64,000 nt of DNA from positions 982,344-1,046,343 of the forward strand of contig CAJINV010000013.1 of the NCBI GenBank assembly GCA_905178155.1, in the 5' to 3' direction. Of the stretch, positions 1-12,200 are shown one piece after another (the first letter of the stretch is position 1; the number at the start of each line of letters is the position of its first letter). The translations under genes and the position numbers were made by a program. Source of the stretch: Amoebophrya sp. A120. Taxonomy: Eukaryota > Sar > Dinophyceae > Syndiniales > Amoebophryaceae. The notes under the pieces were generated by a model, which was not told the DNA's origin, did not search any database, and was given only the letters and a program-made list of their open reading frames with translations.

Positions 1-2569
1 TCTTCGTACAACTCTAGTTCGCGGTGCAAGGCGAAGACTTTTGCGAAAACACGGGCAGGGAGATTCTTCACGCTGTCGGGCAAGCCTTCTATCGCCACCA
101 GGACGGCACCTGGGTGGCGGAATAGCGATGTCTGAGTTGTCAAGATACGGTGTTCGTGTGCACGTCCACTCTGAAGAAGAATGAGAAAAGACAATAACAC
201 AATGTCAATGGACAAGCACGAGAATGATGATGATGATGATGACAACTCTAGTTCTAGGTAGCCCCGACATGAATACTTTTGCGTTCTATCTTCAATTACA
301 GAGCCAGACAATTTGAATCGCATCTAAAAAGCCCCATGAAGAGAAACAAATCATTTGTGAGGAGCGTTGTCTTCCCTGCAGGTATCCCCTGCTGCGCGGC
401 ATCCACCTTCGTTTATTAGTGCTCTGAAATTATTTTTGTGTGATATTGCCCACAGTGGAGACGATGTGGGCAACTCGCCGAACAATACAAAGAAGGCAAT
501 GGACGAAGAAACCGAGAGTGGAGACTCAACATACAAGGCGAAGGTAACCATCTCCGAACATGTGTCAGAAATGAATTGAAGGAAACCACGCCTCACGTTT
601 CCAATTTATTTCCGCTAAGCTTGATGTCGATCCCAACAACAAACAACTACGCGCAAGAAGAGTCTATCTATAACAAAGCAGGGCAACGCCATGATCAATT
701 TACCTCGTGTATAAGGAGGAAGAATAACTCATCACATGGGTGTTCCTTGACCTGCTCAATGCAACCACCTCCTTGCGGAGACGCGCCAGATCGGACAGAC
801 TACAGCGCGCACCTAGCTGATCCTTGTTTCTTGATAGACGAAAACCACAAAGGAGTTGGACGAACTCCATGAATGTCGACGATTCATCGGTCGGGAATTT
901 TCAAATATCTCATATCATTCCTTTCCGATGTGATAATTTTGAGATCGATAGATTCATGGAGATGGATGGACCATAAGATCGATTATGGGTGTATGAAATC
1001 GAATATTTTGGGGTCATATGATTGGAAGACTCTTTTCTCGATCTGGATTCTGTTTAATTTTTATTTTTTTAATGGATTTTATAGAGTGTCGAGATCGACA
1101 GATAAAAAATGAAAATCTGAAGATTGATCGAAATAATAAATTATGGTAGTTCAGGATCTGGATTGATGTCAGAACGAAAATATTTTTTTTTTCGAAAATT
1201 TTTCCAGGATGAGATTCTGCATATTATTATTATCTTCAAGATATTTACAAAAAATAAAATCGGAAAATGATTTTCGAACTCTTCAAAAATGAAAAATTTG
1301 GATCGATCCATATTTCGAAATTTTTTGGGAATATTTCGAAAGAATTCTGGAATCTCGGAATATTGGAATCTCGGAACAGAATTCGGTGAATCTCGGAATG
1401 TGTTACAAGATTCGATTCAATATGAAAATATATCTTCTTTTCCTATTCTGAAATTAATATTCAAATTGTTGGAAAATCAAAATCTATACCATAGAAATTC
1501 CCAAAGATGAGATATTCTTATTCATTTTTTCAATCCAACAAGATAAGATCCGTGAAGAATGGATTCATTTGTGTTTGTTTGTTTGTAGACATGCGATAAG
1601 GTGGAAATATGATTATTCACCTTTTTTGAAGTTTGCTTGAAAAAATATTCAATGACTGCTACGACCGATAATGCTAGTGTGCAACTGTTTTAAAAATAGC
1701 AGCGACCTGCTGGCGTCCATTTTCATCTTTATTGCAACCCAAACAGAACCAGATGAAAGATTTTCTATCTTCTTCGATCCTGTGTTGTTCACATCTATTA
1801 CACGTTGCCATGAGTTGAGATCAATCAAGACCTGGGAATTACATCAACAACAGATGATTACAACCGATAGAGGAACGAATAGAACCAATCTACTCAGGAA
1901 AAAGTTTTCAAATGGAACTCTCATCCAGCTCTTCAAAAGTTTAAGGTAACGGCGCTAGCAGTTGGCATGGACTTTTGTTGCGCACGTGGTATCTATAGAT
2001 TCTTCAATCTGAAGAGCCACATCACCGAGCTTCTTGTGCCATCGTTGCCATTCATTGTTCGCACTCATATTTCGCCTGTTGGTATTCGTCATCGCTTTTG
2101 AAGATGGTCGGACAAAGCAGCCGCAGATCAGGATTTCTTCGAAAATAAAAATTCAAACCACACGCCAGCTAATCTCTGAAGTTGTCACTCACAGGCAATG
2201 TTGACAACAGCGAAAACGTCAAGCGTTAAGCAAGTCAGGTGGTCGAACTAGAAGTCTACGTGGGTGCTGGTCGTCGATAGTGATCGGCTCGATGCCATGA
2301 ACATTATCACTTCGGACCTTAAAAGTCGATGATGCTTACGCTTAGCTTCAAGAGAAAAATTCGCGCGCCTCGTCGTGGCTTCTATTGTGGTTCATTATAG
2401 CATGATCCTTACTTGCTTTGTAGTAGATTTTTGAACTTGATTTTGCTGCTTCCGCACTATTCGTCCGCTTACGAATATCGAGTGTGTTCTTGTTCTTGAA
2501 AAAGTTTTTCTACAACGCGGTTCTTTTTTGTAGATGCGTCTGTTTCTGTAGCTAAGTAAAAAAACTTCC
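1..2569. other. No gene recognised; AT-rich island
   Basis: No open reading frame here resembles a known family, and none shows the codon texture of the neighbouring genes. Bases about 880 to 1660 are clearly AT-richer than the rest of the window and contain short repeats of the type GAATCTCGGAA around 1350-1400 and several GATCGAT words. No introner termini were found. The stretch may be intergenic, or may hold the downstream part of a gene outside the window. Confidence 0.5.
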
Positions 2570-5500
2570 TCAATCCAGAGCTTCTTCTTGGACAGCAACC
2601 GCGTCGTCTTTGATCGGAGTCGTTTCGCTATCCAAGAAAAAACCTGTGTTAGTGTAACTTTCTTTGGTCGACAGCATCACAAATTTGCTCTACCTGACAG
2701 AGAAAACCTGTCATGCGTGGCTTGTAAGGGAAAACACACACGAATAGAGGACTTCATCATGGCTGTCTGGCATGACAGCTGTAACTCTGTTGCATGTTCT
2801 GCAACACAAATTTACACTTACACAGTTTTTTTCTTGCATATCCGCTGGTTTCATCAGCGTCGACAAAGTCGTCGTCCGCGGTTCCGTTCGGAGTTGTGGT
2901 CACCACAGCCGCCATTTTATCCGCAGCTGCCAGCTGTTCCACGACTTTACTTTCGTGGGCCATGACAGCATCCGCGGACGTGGTCGTCGTACCCTCTCCA
3001 TCTTTGGTTTCTTCAGCCCCTTCTTGCACGGATGATACTTATGCATTGCAACATTTTTTGTCTGGATCATCTAATAAGGGAACCGAGCTTCTGCTCGCGG
3101 CTGTAGCTGTAGGTCGTGGTCACACAAAAGTAAGTATGTCTCTCTTGCATACATGTTGCCACTTCTGGTTTATTCCTTGTATGTTCTTCGACTGGACCCA
3201 GACAAGAACTATACTATACTTGCTGTGGATAATGTTGATGCTCCTACGGCCACTCCTGCTGTGCCATTTTGCGGAGGTTCTACTGCCGTCTCCACGTCGC
3301 CTGTTGACGCTGCGGTCTTTTTGTTCGTCCCGTCCTTGTCATCTGCGTTCTTCTCAGTTCCTGCAGTCTCTTCCTTTTCATCCTCGGTCGCCGTCGTGAC
3401 GCCGGTCGACGCAGGCATGGCGTTGAGCCGGGCCAGCTGCGCCTCGAGTCCCTTCGCCCATCTGGCGTCGTTATCCTGTGCAAAAGTATCGCACTCGTAT
3501 TGTAATCATGCATCACAAATTTTCTTCTCAAGGTAAATCCGCATTACAAATTTAAGTTCTCATGCTGAGGAAATTTGTATATGCATTTATACGAGTACGA
3601 TACTTTTGCAATGCATAGTCGTCGAGTTCTGAGTCCAGGTTGTCTTTGTCGTTGTTTCTTATCAAATGGAAAATAAGTAGGAGCGCTCCCCCGAGAGGGA
3701 ACAAAGTTGAGAACTCTTGCTGTAGCACGTGTACATGCACAAGCATACATTTGCGTTTCTTCCTCATTCTGGAGTACTTACATGCTTACCAGCTAGGAGG
3801 GAGCACATCAAGGACTTTCCATCTTGATATCTTTGGCAGAAGATTTCCCGCTGCCCTTGCCATTGGACTTACCGCCAAATCTATCACGAGAAAAAAGTGT
3901 TACAGTTACACACTCTCATGCACGACAAGCAAGACAAACAACCTCTGCCATGCAGGAAACGCTTGCCAGCGTCATTTCATTCGTGTTTTCCCTTAATATA
4001 GTCTGCGCATTACAAGTTTTCTTTGCCATGCAGAGCAAGTTTGTGATGCTGAAATTACAACAAATGTGTAACTGTAACACTTTTTTCCTGTGATAAAATC
4101 CGCCTTTCTTGCCCGACTGCTGGTGACCTATGGATTGTAAAAATGTCTGGGTCTGGAAGATTCTGACACTTGTCATGCACGTTTTGCATGAGCCCTAATG
4201 TCTGTGATGCATCCCCTAGCAATACAGATTTTTTGAGAGCTTCTTGATGCGTATTCCGCATGACAAATGCCTCCTCAGCGTAGCAAAAATTGCCTTTCTT
4301 TTGGAACTCATGCAATACAAATTTTTTTGGAATCCAAATGCAGCATCACAAGTTGCATTCTTCCAGACCCAGACATTTTTACATTTGATATGACCTCCTT
4401 TGCTGCCACTGTAGGTCGCGTTGCCGGTTTGGCCAGGCGGGGCACTCGCACCTGGAGAAAAGAAGACAAGACGAACTGTGGAACAACTACGGAGCAGCGA
4501 TAAAATCGAGGACGAAAAAGTTTTGGCGATGTTACTTATTTGAAAAGCAAAAGGCACACTGCGAAAATACTACCCTTTTAGTTATCGTGCATCAAAAGAA
4601 AAAACGACAGAGTCACTTAATCAGAATACTGCTTCCAGTCGGGTCCCAGGTCCAGATGAATTTTTCTTCACTATCGGTCAATGTATGCACTTTGAATTTC
4701 AATTTCTTGAGTTTTGCCATGCACAAATAGTAGTAGACCACGCTAGTACGGTCATACGCAACCGCAAGCTAAGACGATGTGCTGCTCAAGAAAGCATCAA
4801 AGCATCCTCAAGATAGATACAGGAGAAGGTTCGCGTGCTAAAAAAGGTACATAAAGAAGCATGGCAAATCTAGAAGAAATATTTCAACTTCGATAACCGC
4901 GCGTCCAAATTGCTGATCCCTTTTCCTTCGAGACTTCGCGCTGCATTGATTTAAAAGTGTGCGAGTTCAACAACAGAATCCTTTGACAGTTGGTCTTTTA
5001 ATATGATGGACGTGATCGAGAAAATGCGTCACGATCATGTTCGTGTCGGTGTGGTTCATCATCAAAAACAGATACTACAAAATATCTTACCAGCACAAAG
5101 TGATTTTCGTAACTTGAGTCGCAAAGCTCGTTGGTTGCCTTCCTTTGTGGACGTGCAAAATTTCTTTCTTTTCCCGAAAGAACTGCTCTCAAAACGCGAA
5201 GATCCTGCTGGGGCTTTCTGCAAACACGGCTACAAGAAAAAATGGTCTTCACAGAAAGCCTTCAGATTCTCGTGTCGCCGACGCAGGCATTACGATAGTA
5301 CATGAAACACTCATTCGGGAAGTAAAAGAACTTTTGTGTTTTCTTAGGTTCAAGAAAAATCGTTTCGACCATGATATTGGATTTGACGCGTCTCTTGCTG
5401 ATACCGTCCATCTTGTACCTCGGAGATGTTGTTTTGAGTGATGATGTGGTCGTCGAAGAGGACGTTGTTTCATACGAATACGCGACTCGCTCCAAATACA

Positions 5501-7565
5501 GACCTTCTCATTCGCTACATCGAACTCCTTGAGCTTGAAGATCATTTTCATTGTGCTAAATTTGTGTATTGAAAATGTTTTCGCTGATACCTTGTACGTA
5601 CACCCGGTTCCGTGCTGGCCGCATGAAGCTATTCGCAATCCAGTGGTTGCCCTGAAGTTCCTCCAGTTTCGCTTTGATATCTTCTGGTAAATCTGCGTCG
5701 GTTGGTATGGAGCTGGAAAAAATCTCTCTGTTCTTTTCGGTCGCTTGGTTTTTCTTCTTTGCTCTAAATCACATCATCTGTTGATGATCAGCACCCGGAT
5801 GTTGAGAGTCAGTGTCATCTTTTGGTGCCATGCTCATGCATGAGGATAATTTCCAGTTCGGTCCTCGGACAAGCCAAGGCAAAATACAAAATTGCAAAAC
5901 ATCGAAAAACATATGGAACGAACAGAAATAGGCTTTTCTTCAACTCCCATACACATCTCTATTGGGTGCATGGATTCGACCCACTTTTTACCTTGTTTTT
6001 TTTGGTTTTCTTTGCCCGGGGCGTAATATTCTTGAATCTGAATCATCGAAGGAACTACGAAAAAACAGAAACAGTTTGCGACTATGCTCCGCTTCCACAC
6101 AGTAAGAATACGCATGGGAAAAATTCCAGTCGCCATGCAAATCAGCACGAAACACAAGCGCAAGATTTTTGCAGCGAGGACCACACTTCTACCACCTACT
6201 GCTACAACTACAAGTACCAGCTCCTTTTCCGCTTCCGTAGCCTCCTTTTTTTCCGCCACCACCGCCGTATTTGCCACCGCCCCCGGAGCCAAACTTGCCT
6301 CCGCCACTGAACTTGCCACCCCCTTTACTTCCGCCACCCCCGAAGGAGGATCCACCCCCGCCGAATTTTCCCCCGGGTCCGCCGTTTCCTTTCGGGTGCT
6401 GATGTCCTCCACCGCCCTTCGGTCCCCCTGCACTGTACCCGTTCATGCCACCACCAAAATTCGGCCCGCCGGGTGGTCCGCCCATGCCGGGAGCGCCACC
6501 GCCTCCCATTCCGCCGTTGTAGGGCTGATGTTGGTGTTGTCCTCCCATCGGATGTTGTGGCCCTGGGGGGCCCATCCCGCCACCTGGCGCCATACCTACA
6601 CCTCCTCCAGGGCCGCCTTTCATCAACATCGGGCCGCCGGGATGTTGATGACCACCCGCCGCGCCGGGTGGTGGACCTCCCATCATCATCGGGCCGCCTT
6701 TCATCATCGGCATTCCGGGGTTCATAGATGGAGGGTAGGCCGGACCGCCGGGGCCCGCCATGTATGCAAGAAGAAAACTGTGTAGTAAGTGTCATGTAAA
6801 GCATGCAACGTCGTTACACTTGTCATGCTGGCCAGCCATAAAAACGTCGTGTCCTCTGTTCATACGCAATGGCCATTTCGATTTCACGCACTAGCTGTGC
6901 ATGATTCTCGTCATGCAGAGCAGATTTGTCATGCTCTTACCCCAACAACAAGACACCTACGCTAACACCGTTTTTTTGTTGGATACCATGGCGGCGGGGT
7001 GCATGGGGTGGTGATTCAGTGCTGCCACACCGGGGTGCATGCCAAAGCCCGGCGCGCCGGGTGGTGGTTGCGACGGGTTCGGCGGGAGTTGCTGCGGTAC
7101 TGGTTGTCCCTTTGCATCTTATCCACGCGGAAAGAAGTTATTTACGGCCTCTGTGTCAACAATTCAAATAAATGGAAAAGAAGGAAAAAAAATTTGATTT
7201 CCTTTGCGAATGTGGTCCGTACAGATCAGGAGGTAGAAATCAGAATTCCGAGAAGTTGATGCTCATCTTTAACATACATGATGCTGTTGACGCGGCACCG
7301 CGCCATCAAAACAACTTATTTGTTTTCCAGGCCGTCGACTGCAAAAGTTCTTTCAACTTTGTTGACTCAGCACAGACCGCACTTTGCTCCGGGTGGATAC
7401 TGCAAAGGGCATTGGTTGCCCCGGTGGTGCCTGCCCCGGGGGAAGGCCTTTTGCTCGCGCGACGTCAGGTCCGGGTGCCGGTGGGGAACTCATCGGAGGC
7501 TGCGGTTGCGACGGTGGCGGGGGGCCTGTGCCGGTTGGCGCGCCGGCCATACCGGTGAGATCCAT
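2570..7565 (-). CDS. Pro/Gly-rich protein of unknown function, split by introners
   Basis: Multi-exon gene read from ATG at 7565 to TGA at 2570-2572. Exons seen with good support: 7565-7400 (Pro/Gln-rich), 7119-6986, 6762 to about 6221 (strongly Gly/Met/His-rich, GGG and GGPPGG runs), then 4772-4630, 4451-4391, 4128-4096, 3881-3830, 3659-3618, 3471-3220, 3037-2841 and 2628-2570. Between 5800 and 5260 there are one to three less certain exons, one containing ADLPEDIKAKLEELQGNHW and one containing KKTQKFFYFPNECFMYY. The C-terminal part is Asp/Glu/Lys/Thr-rich and ends VQEEALD. Removing each introner plus 5 bp keeps one open frame across the junctions, the main evidence that this is one gene. 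The Gly-rich part resembles low-complexity regions of RNA-binding proteins, but no RRM or zinc finger is visible, so I assign no function. The junctions around 5200-5800 could hide a gene boundary. Confidence 0.6.
2629..2840. mobile_element. Introner, family B
   Basis: TIRs start TATCCAAGAAAAAA and end TTCTTGCATA. Flanking 5-mers are TTCGC and TCCGC (4 of 5 match). Removal of element plus 5 bp (217 nt) joins ...DADETSE to TTPIKDDA in frame in the minus-strand gene. The interior contains CATCACAAATTTG and CATGACAG words shared with other families. Confidence 0.85.
3040..3213. mobile_element. Degenerate introner, family A-like
   Basis: Decayed TIRs (left TATGCATTGCAAC then TGTCTGGATC; right GGACCCAGACAAG). 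Two in-frame excisions exist on the minus strand: 179 nt by the element-plus-5 rule, or 182 nt with GT (GTATAG at 3219) and AG (ending at 3038). It looks like an old introner moving towards canonical GT-AG borders. Confidence 0.6.
3472..3617. mobile_element. Introner, family C
   Basis: TIRs TATCCTGTGCAAAAGTATCG and CGATACTTTTGCAATGCATA. The 5-bp duplication GTCGT (3467-3471 and 3618-3622) is perfect. Excision of 151 nt gives ...SELDDARWAKGLE in the minus-strand gene. At 146 bp this is the shortest element found. Confidence 0.92.
3660..3829. mobile_element. Introner, short family A-like
   Basis: TIRs TATCAAATGGAAAA and ACTTTCCATCTTGATA. Flanking 5-mers TTTCT and TCTTT match at 3 of 5. Removing 175 nt joins GKSSAK to DNDKDNLD in frame. 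Without this intron the upstream exon would stop shortly after (TGA at about 3814), which would wrongly suggest two genes. Confidence 0.75.
3882..4095. mobile_element. Introner, family D
   Basis: TIRs start TATCACGAGAAAAAAGTG and end TTTTTTCCTGTGATA, continuing inward as TTACAGTTACAC. Perfect 5-bp duplication AAATC (3877-3881, 4096-4100). Excision of 219 nt gives KKGGFGGKSNGK on the minus strand. Related to the element at 59899. Confidence 0.93.
4129..4390. mobile_element. Introner, family A, GT-AG compatible
   Basis: TIRs with the family A core GTCTGGGTCTGG and CCAGACCCAGAC. Perfect duplication TGACC (4124-4128, 4391-4395). The intron is 267 nt. Because the minus-strand duplication is GGTCA, this copy can also be cut as GTCATATC...CCATAG, a canonical GT-AG intron, in the same frame. 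Confidence 0.93.
6763..6985. mobile_element. Introner, family H (B-like)
   Basis: TIRs (minus orientation) TATCCAACAAAAAAAC and TTCTTCTTGCATA. Perfect duplication CCATG (6758-6762, 6986-6990). Excision of 228 nt gives HPAAMAGPGGPAYPPS on the minus strand. Confidence 0.92.
7120..7399. mobile_element. Probable introner, family I
   Basis: TIRs TATCCACGCGGAAAG and CTTTGCTCCGGGTGGATA. Flanking 5-mers CATCT and CTGCA match poorly. Removal of 285 nt gives an in-frame junction (PMPFAAKGQPVPQQLPPNP or a two-residue variant), which supports the call despite the eroded duplication. Confidence 0.65.
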
Positions 7566-9291
7566 AATTCTGGAAATTTGGCTCTTGCAACGTCAAGGGA
7601 GAGTTTTTTTATACTACATAGTCGTTCGTGTTAGCTTGGAAGCGTAGTTACATTCCGTTATATAATTTTCGACCGATTTGTTCAAACGCTGCAAACATCA
7701 ATTCGTGCAGCACTTACTTTGTTTCAGGAGTTACTTGCGTTGCTATATTGCCTGGGGGAAGTAGCAATAGGAATAGCGCACAGGAATAGCGCGGTTGATG
7801 TCTAGCTAGACCAACGGACAAAGTGCTGGGAGGTGGTTCGTATATTAGAAAAAGATACTTTCTATCTTATCAGCTTCGCAGTCGTCGCGCAACGTGATCA
7901 CTTCCTCGCGGAAAGTAGTAAGAGATTGTATGTTGGGGTTGGGCCCCCCGCTACTGCGCTGGGGTGGACACTTGAACTAACTTCGACATGCACCACTTGC
8001 TAAAGCCAAGCATACGTCGCAGCCACATCAAAAATCGCTGAGACCTACGATCGCAAGTTGTTTTGATATCTATGTACAGCAGGAAATAAGTCCAGTTCTA
8101 TTTCCAAGAATCCGAAAGGCGCAACGTGAACATGAACATCTTTTGCTGAACATAACATAACTTCTCCGTCCATGAACATGAAGTGGGAGCCTTGTTCTGC
8201 ATTAACCGCGTCATCTTTTCTTGACTCACTTATTTCAGCGCTGTCTTAGTCAAGAAGAAAACCTCAATCAAGTTCCGTCACAAGATGAATTTCAACTTCC
8301 TTGTTCAGCTTTTGAAAGATAGCGGCCCGACCCTGACATCGGAGTCACAGTGGTTTTTTCCAATATCATACTTCTTGACGTGCCTTGGGTCTAGCCAGCC
8401 GATAGTAGGACGAGCACCTGCTGTACCCGACGGACTATGCAGTGGCCGCAGAAATCGCAAAAGAATTTTTCTACAAAATCATCAATTTCTATTTGGGTCA
8501 AATTAACAGAGATAATCCAGCGAATGGCTTTTACACGCCATGACAGAAGAAGTAGAACTAGAAGACAGACTGAGAAAGAAATTAAAATTAGCTTAGGCAT
8601 AGGCATACCCATAAAGAATAAACAGATACAAGTGTTGAAGTTGCAGATGCAGCGTCATACTTTTTTACAACATTATTGTCGGTCCGGACGCTAGCTCTTT
8701 CTTTCGGTACAGACACTTTCCCCGTAAGACCACAGGGAGACCACAGCAAAAAGAAGAAGAACCAGGGCGAGTATACTTTGATAAAATTTTACGACGACAT
8801 TCTGACTTGCAGTTGGTATGTACCGAAAGCAGATACGCAATCGCCAAAGAACATCTTTATTTCTTGGCAACGACGTATATCGTAGTTGAAGTTGTCAAAT
8901 TAAAGAAAAATCCTAGGAAGTATGTAAGCATATCCTACGTGAAAGTTGTTTTTCGCATAGCTCCTAGTGTTCGCGGGAATCCTTTTTTCCCACAATACCG
9001 ATTTCGTTGGAGTTGAAGACATTTCGTTTTCGTTCTCCGTTTGGAATTTTCATAAATAGAATCATTGCAAGCTCTACTTCATGAACACTTTCTCTACAAC
9101 TCATCAAGTTACATTCATATAGCAAATAGAAGGCAGAAGCAGGAAAGAAATAAAAAGATGTAACTGAGGACTGTGAACATTTTAGTTCATCTCCAGGATC
9201 GTCGTGGGCACCAAGTTGTATCTGGTCTGAAACAAGCAAAAAAAGATCCTAGTATGGAAAAGCACCTTCAAAGATGAAATCTTCCCACGAC
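7566..9291. other. No gene recognised
   Basis: Intergenic stretch upstream of the Pro/Gly-rich gene start and downstream of the cold-shock gene stop. Only short, unconvincing reading frames are present. No introner termini, tandem arrays or RNA genes were recognised. It probably holds the promoter of one gene and the 3' UTR of the other. Confidence 0.5.
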
Positions 9292-12200
9292 CTACAACTC
9301 CACCTTGACGGGCGAGAACGCGTCTTGTGACACAGCCGTACTCAATTTCTGCCCGCTGCTGCTCCCACCAACATTGCCCGCCCGCACGTCCGTCGCGCTG
9401 CTCTCCTTCCTCAGGTTCTGCTTCATGTTCGCCGAGCTGGCCGTCGTTGATGAGGACGAGGTCGCGTCCGGGGAGGCCAGATTTCCAAAGTTATTCCCCA
9501 TCTTCAGCAATTCCGGCGAAGCCATGCTGTGCTTTGGAATCGAAGAAGACGCGACGCCACCTATGCTAATATTTCCAGCAGTTCCACCGAGTGCCGTCCC
9601 CGCGCCAGCAGCCGTTCCGGGAGCCGCTCCAGGAGCCCCGGGAAGTCTTGAGCTGCTCGTAGAGGAGCTCGCCGGATTCGTGCCGACTTTCACGCCGTTG
9701 ATTACCGTGGGCAGCTGTTGCGCGGCAGCGGCTGCGGCAGTAGGAATAGGTCCTCCTGTTGCTGATGCAATTCCAATTCCACTTCCTCCTGCGTTCAATT
9801 TCATTCCACCACTTGCTCCTGTGACGTTCACATCAGATCCGTAACCCGTTGCGAGGGAACTGGTCCCGGTCATTAGGCTTGAGGAGGAGGAAGAAGAAGT
9901 TTTTGAAGTCGTCCTTGACGCGTTCGTACTAGAGCCAGACTGCAGCTGCTGGTGTGCTGCCGCACTCGCTGTGGTGGCTCCACTCAACTTGCCGCCGGAG
10001 GTCAAGGAAATTGTACTGGCAGCGCTGCCGCCCACTTGCTCTGATCCGGTGGCAAGTGGTGGAAGTTGTCCTGTACCGCTGGTGCCACTAGTATTGTTGC
10101 CAGCAGCTTTATTCGAAGCGATCGTACCGTCGAGAAGCTTGACTAAGTTCCTCGCTTGCGGTCGGTTGCGCACCAAGACGATGTCGAACTCAAATTCGCC
10201 CTCGGAGACGGACTCGATCTCCGATTCCTGGAAGTGCGAGCGGTGCACGAAAACGTCCGCCTGGTTGAAGCGTTTGGCGGCGTCTTCGGATATGGCGTTC
10301 TCAAACGTTACATTCTCAACTGTTACATGAAATTTGTCATGCAAGAACGGCAAAAGTGAAAGGGAAAAGATTGGGCCTTTTGCATTACAGGTTTGGAGCA
10401 GATTATGATGCTATCTAGCGCGTCGAGAAGTTGTCATGCGGAGAAGGCTTGATCGTGTGGAGAGCGATAGTGTTTTTGCATGACAAATCATGTAACAGTT
10501 GAGAATGTAACATTTGAGAACGCCATATCGGAATCCAGAAAGGTGTACTCCGCATCTTGCGGAAAAGGACGGAGACGACCTGATAATTTGTTCGATTGTT
10601 GTTCCGTCGGTCCTCTGGTGCCGTAATTGATTGTCCTGCTGCAAGCGCTACCGCTAGCGGCGCAACATATATAGCGATATTACACGATATCATCGTAGAA
10701 GAATGTCAACAACACGATCCAGTCTGGCATTGCAAAGTTCCAGTACTTGTCTCACTGTACTATGTGTACCCGTAAACTTCGATCTGCCATCAGGCGGGGT
10801 AACCGCCGCTTCCTCCTCTTTCTGCTTTAATTGCGTCACCTCTCGTGCCTGTGGCTGGCCCTTCGCGTTTACCGAGACTTTGAACTGCACCTGGGGTTTA
10901 TTGTGGTGTCTGTCATTTCACCTTTTCATCATGCATTGCAAGTGGTCTCGCTCTCGCAGCAGGAGGAAGGAACTTGTAACTCTCAAGTTTACTGACCCAC
11001 AATGGTCAATGGATTTCATGATCCTGGCGGAAACACTACAACTGGTGTGGTAGTAACAACGAAGTAGTACCTGATCCCCCACTTCGAGGCCCTCAAACTG
11101 CTGTTTGTGCACGAAGACGTCGCGGTCGTACTGATCTTTCAATACCGCGCACGTAATGAAGCCGTAGCCCAAATTGGCGTTGAAGGTGCGAATTACGCCA
11201 CTGAAAACCTTGTCCGCCGGGGGCGCCTTCTTTTTTGCCACCTTCTCACTGATCTTCAATTCCACCGCCTGCGGCTGGTTTTTCTCGTTTAGCGTAAGCT
11301 GGAACTGCACCGGGAGCCCGGGCTCGATCTTGTCCGCGCCTGAGTATTTTTGTGGACGAAATTGATTAGATTAAGATTTACTATATGATTCACAGTACAT
11401 GCTGATGGTGTTGTACATGTACTAGTAAGTGCAAGACAAACATTTCTAAGTTGCGTCTTCGGCATCACAGATTCCAAGTTCTTTTACCTTCGATCTTTCT
11501 GTTGAAGAAGACATCGCGGTCGAATTTCATGTAGAGTTCTTCTTGTCGAATAAAACCAAAGCCCGAGGCGACGTTGAAGGTCTTTACCTGGTGTTTCATT
11601 TTTGTCGTGGTGCTTCATGATTTCATTTTCAAGAACTCCAGCGTCCCCTGTTGGTCATACAACGAATTGGTAAGAAAGCGGCAACTTGAGAATAACTGGT
11701 CTGAAGACATGCGGCGAGTGTTTTATCTGCATCCATCGCATCAAACAGAACAAGTTCTACTTGTAGAACCAGATCCAGAAGAGAAAACTATAATTCGTCT
11801 CATAATTTTTACCACGCCCTCGTAGACGCGGTCTTTGTCAAAACTGGGCTGTGGCGGCTTACTCGGCTGCATCCCGGGGTAAGAACTGGGGTAGAACGAC
11901 GGACCGCTTTGCGTCGGATAGAATGGCTGTGATTGCATCACTTTCTTTTCTTCCAAAGCACGAGCATGTATAATGGCACTGACGTTATTAAAAAAGTAGG
12001 GACATTTATTAAATGCAATTGCAACTACTGCAGGCAGAATGCTCAACATCTTCATTTATTTTACTACCTGCGCCCCCACATTCGCGCTCAAACTTGGAGG
12101 TAACTTTGGTGGGCCGCTTCCCCCGACACCAAAACTCGGTGGCGGCAACCCCGGTGCGGGGCCGATGCTGAAGTTGTTGTACATGTTTGTAGTCTGTTGC

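Noticed and set aside
3544-3767. Separate small gene starting at 3767 (MRKKRKC...)
   Set aside because: The frame runs through an introner-like segment (3660-3829); the spliced reading joins upstream and downstream exons in one gene.
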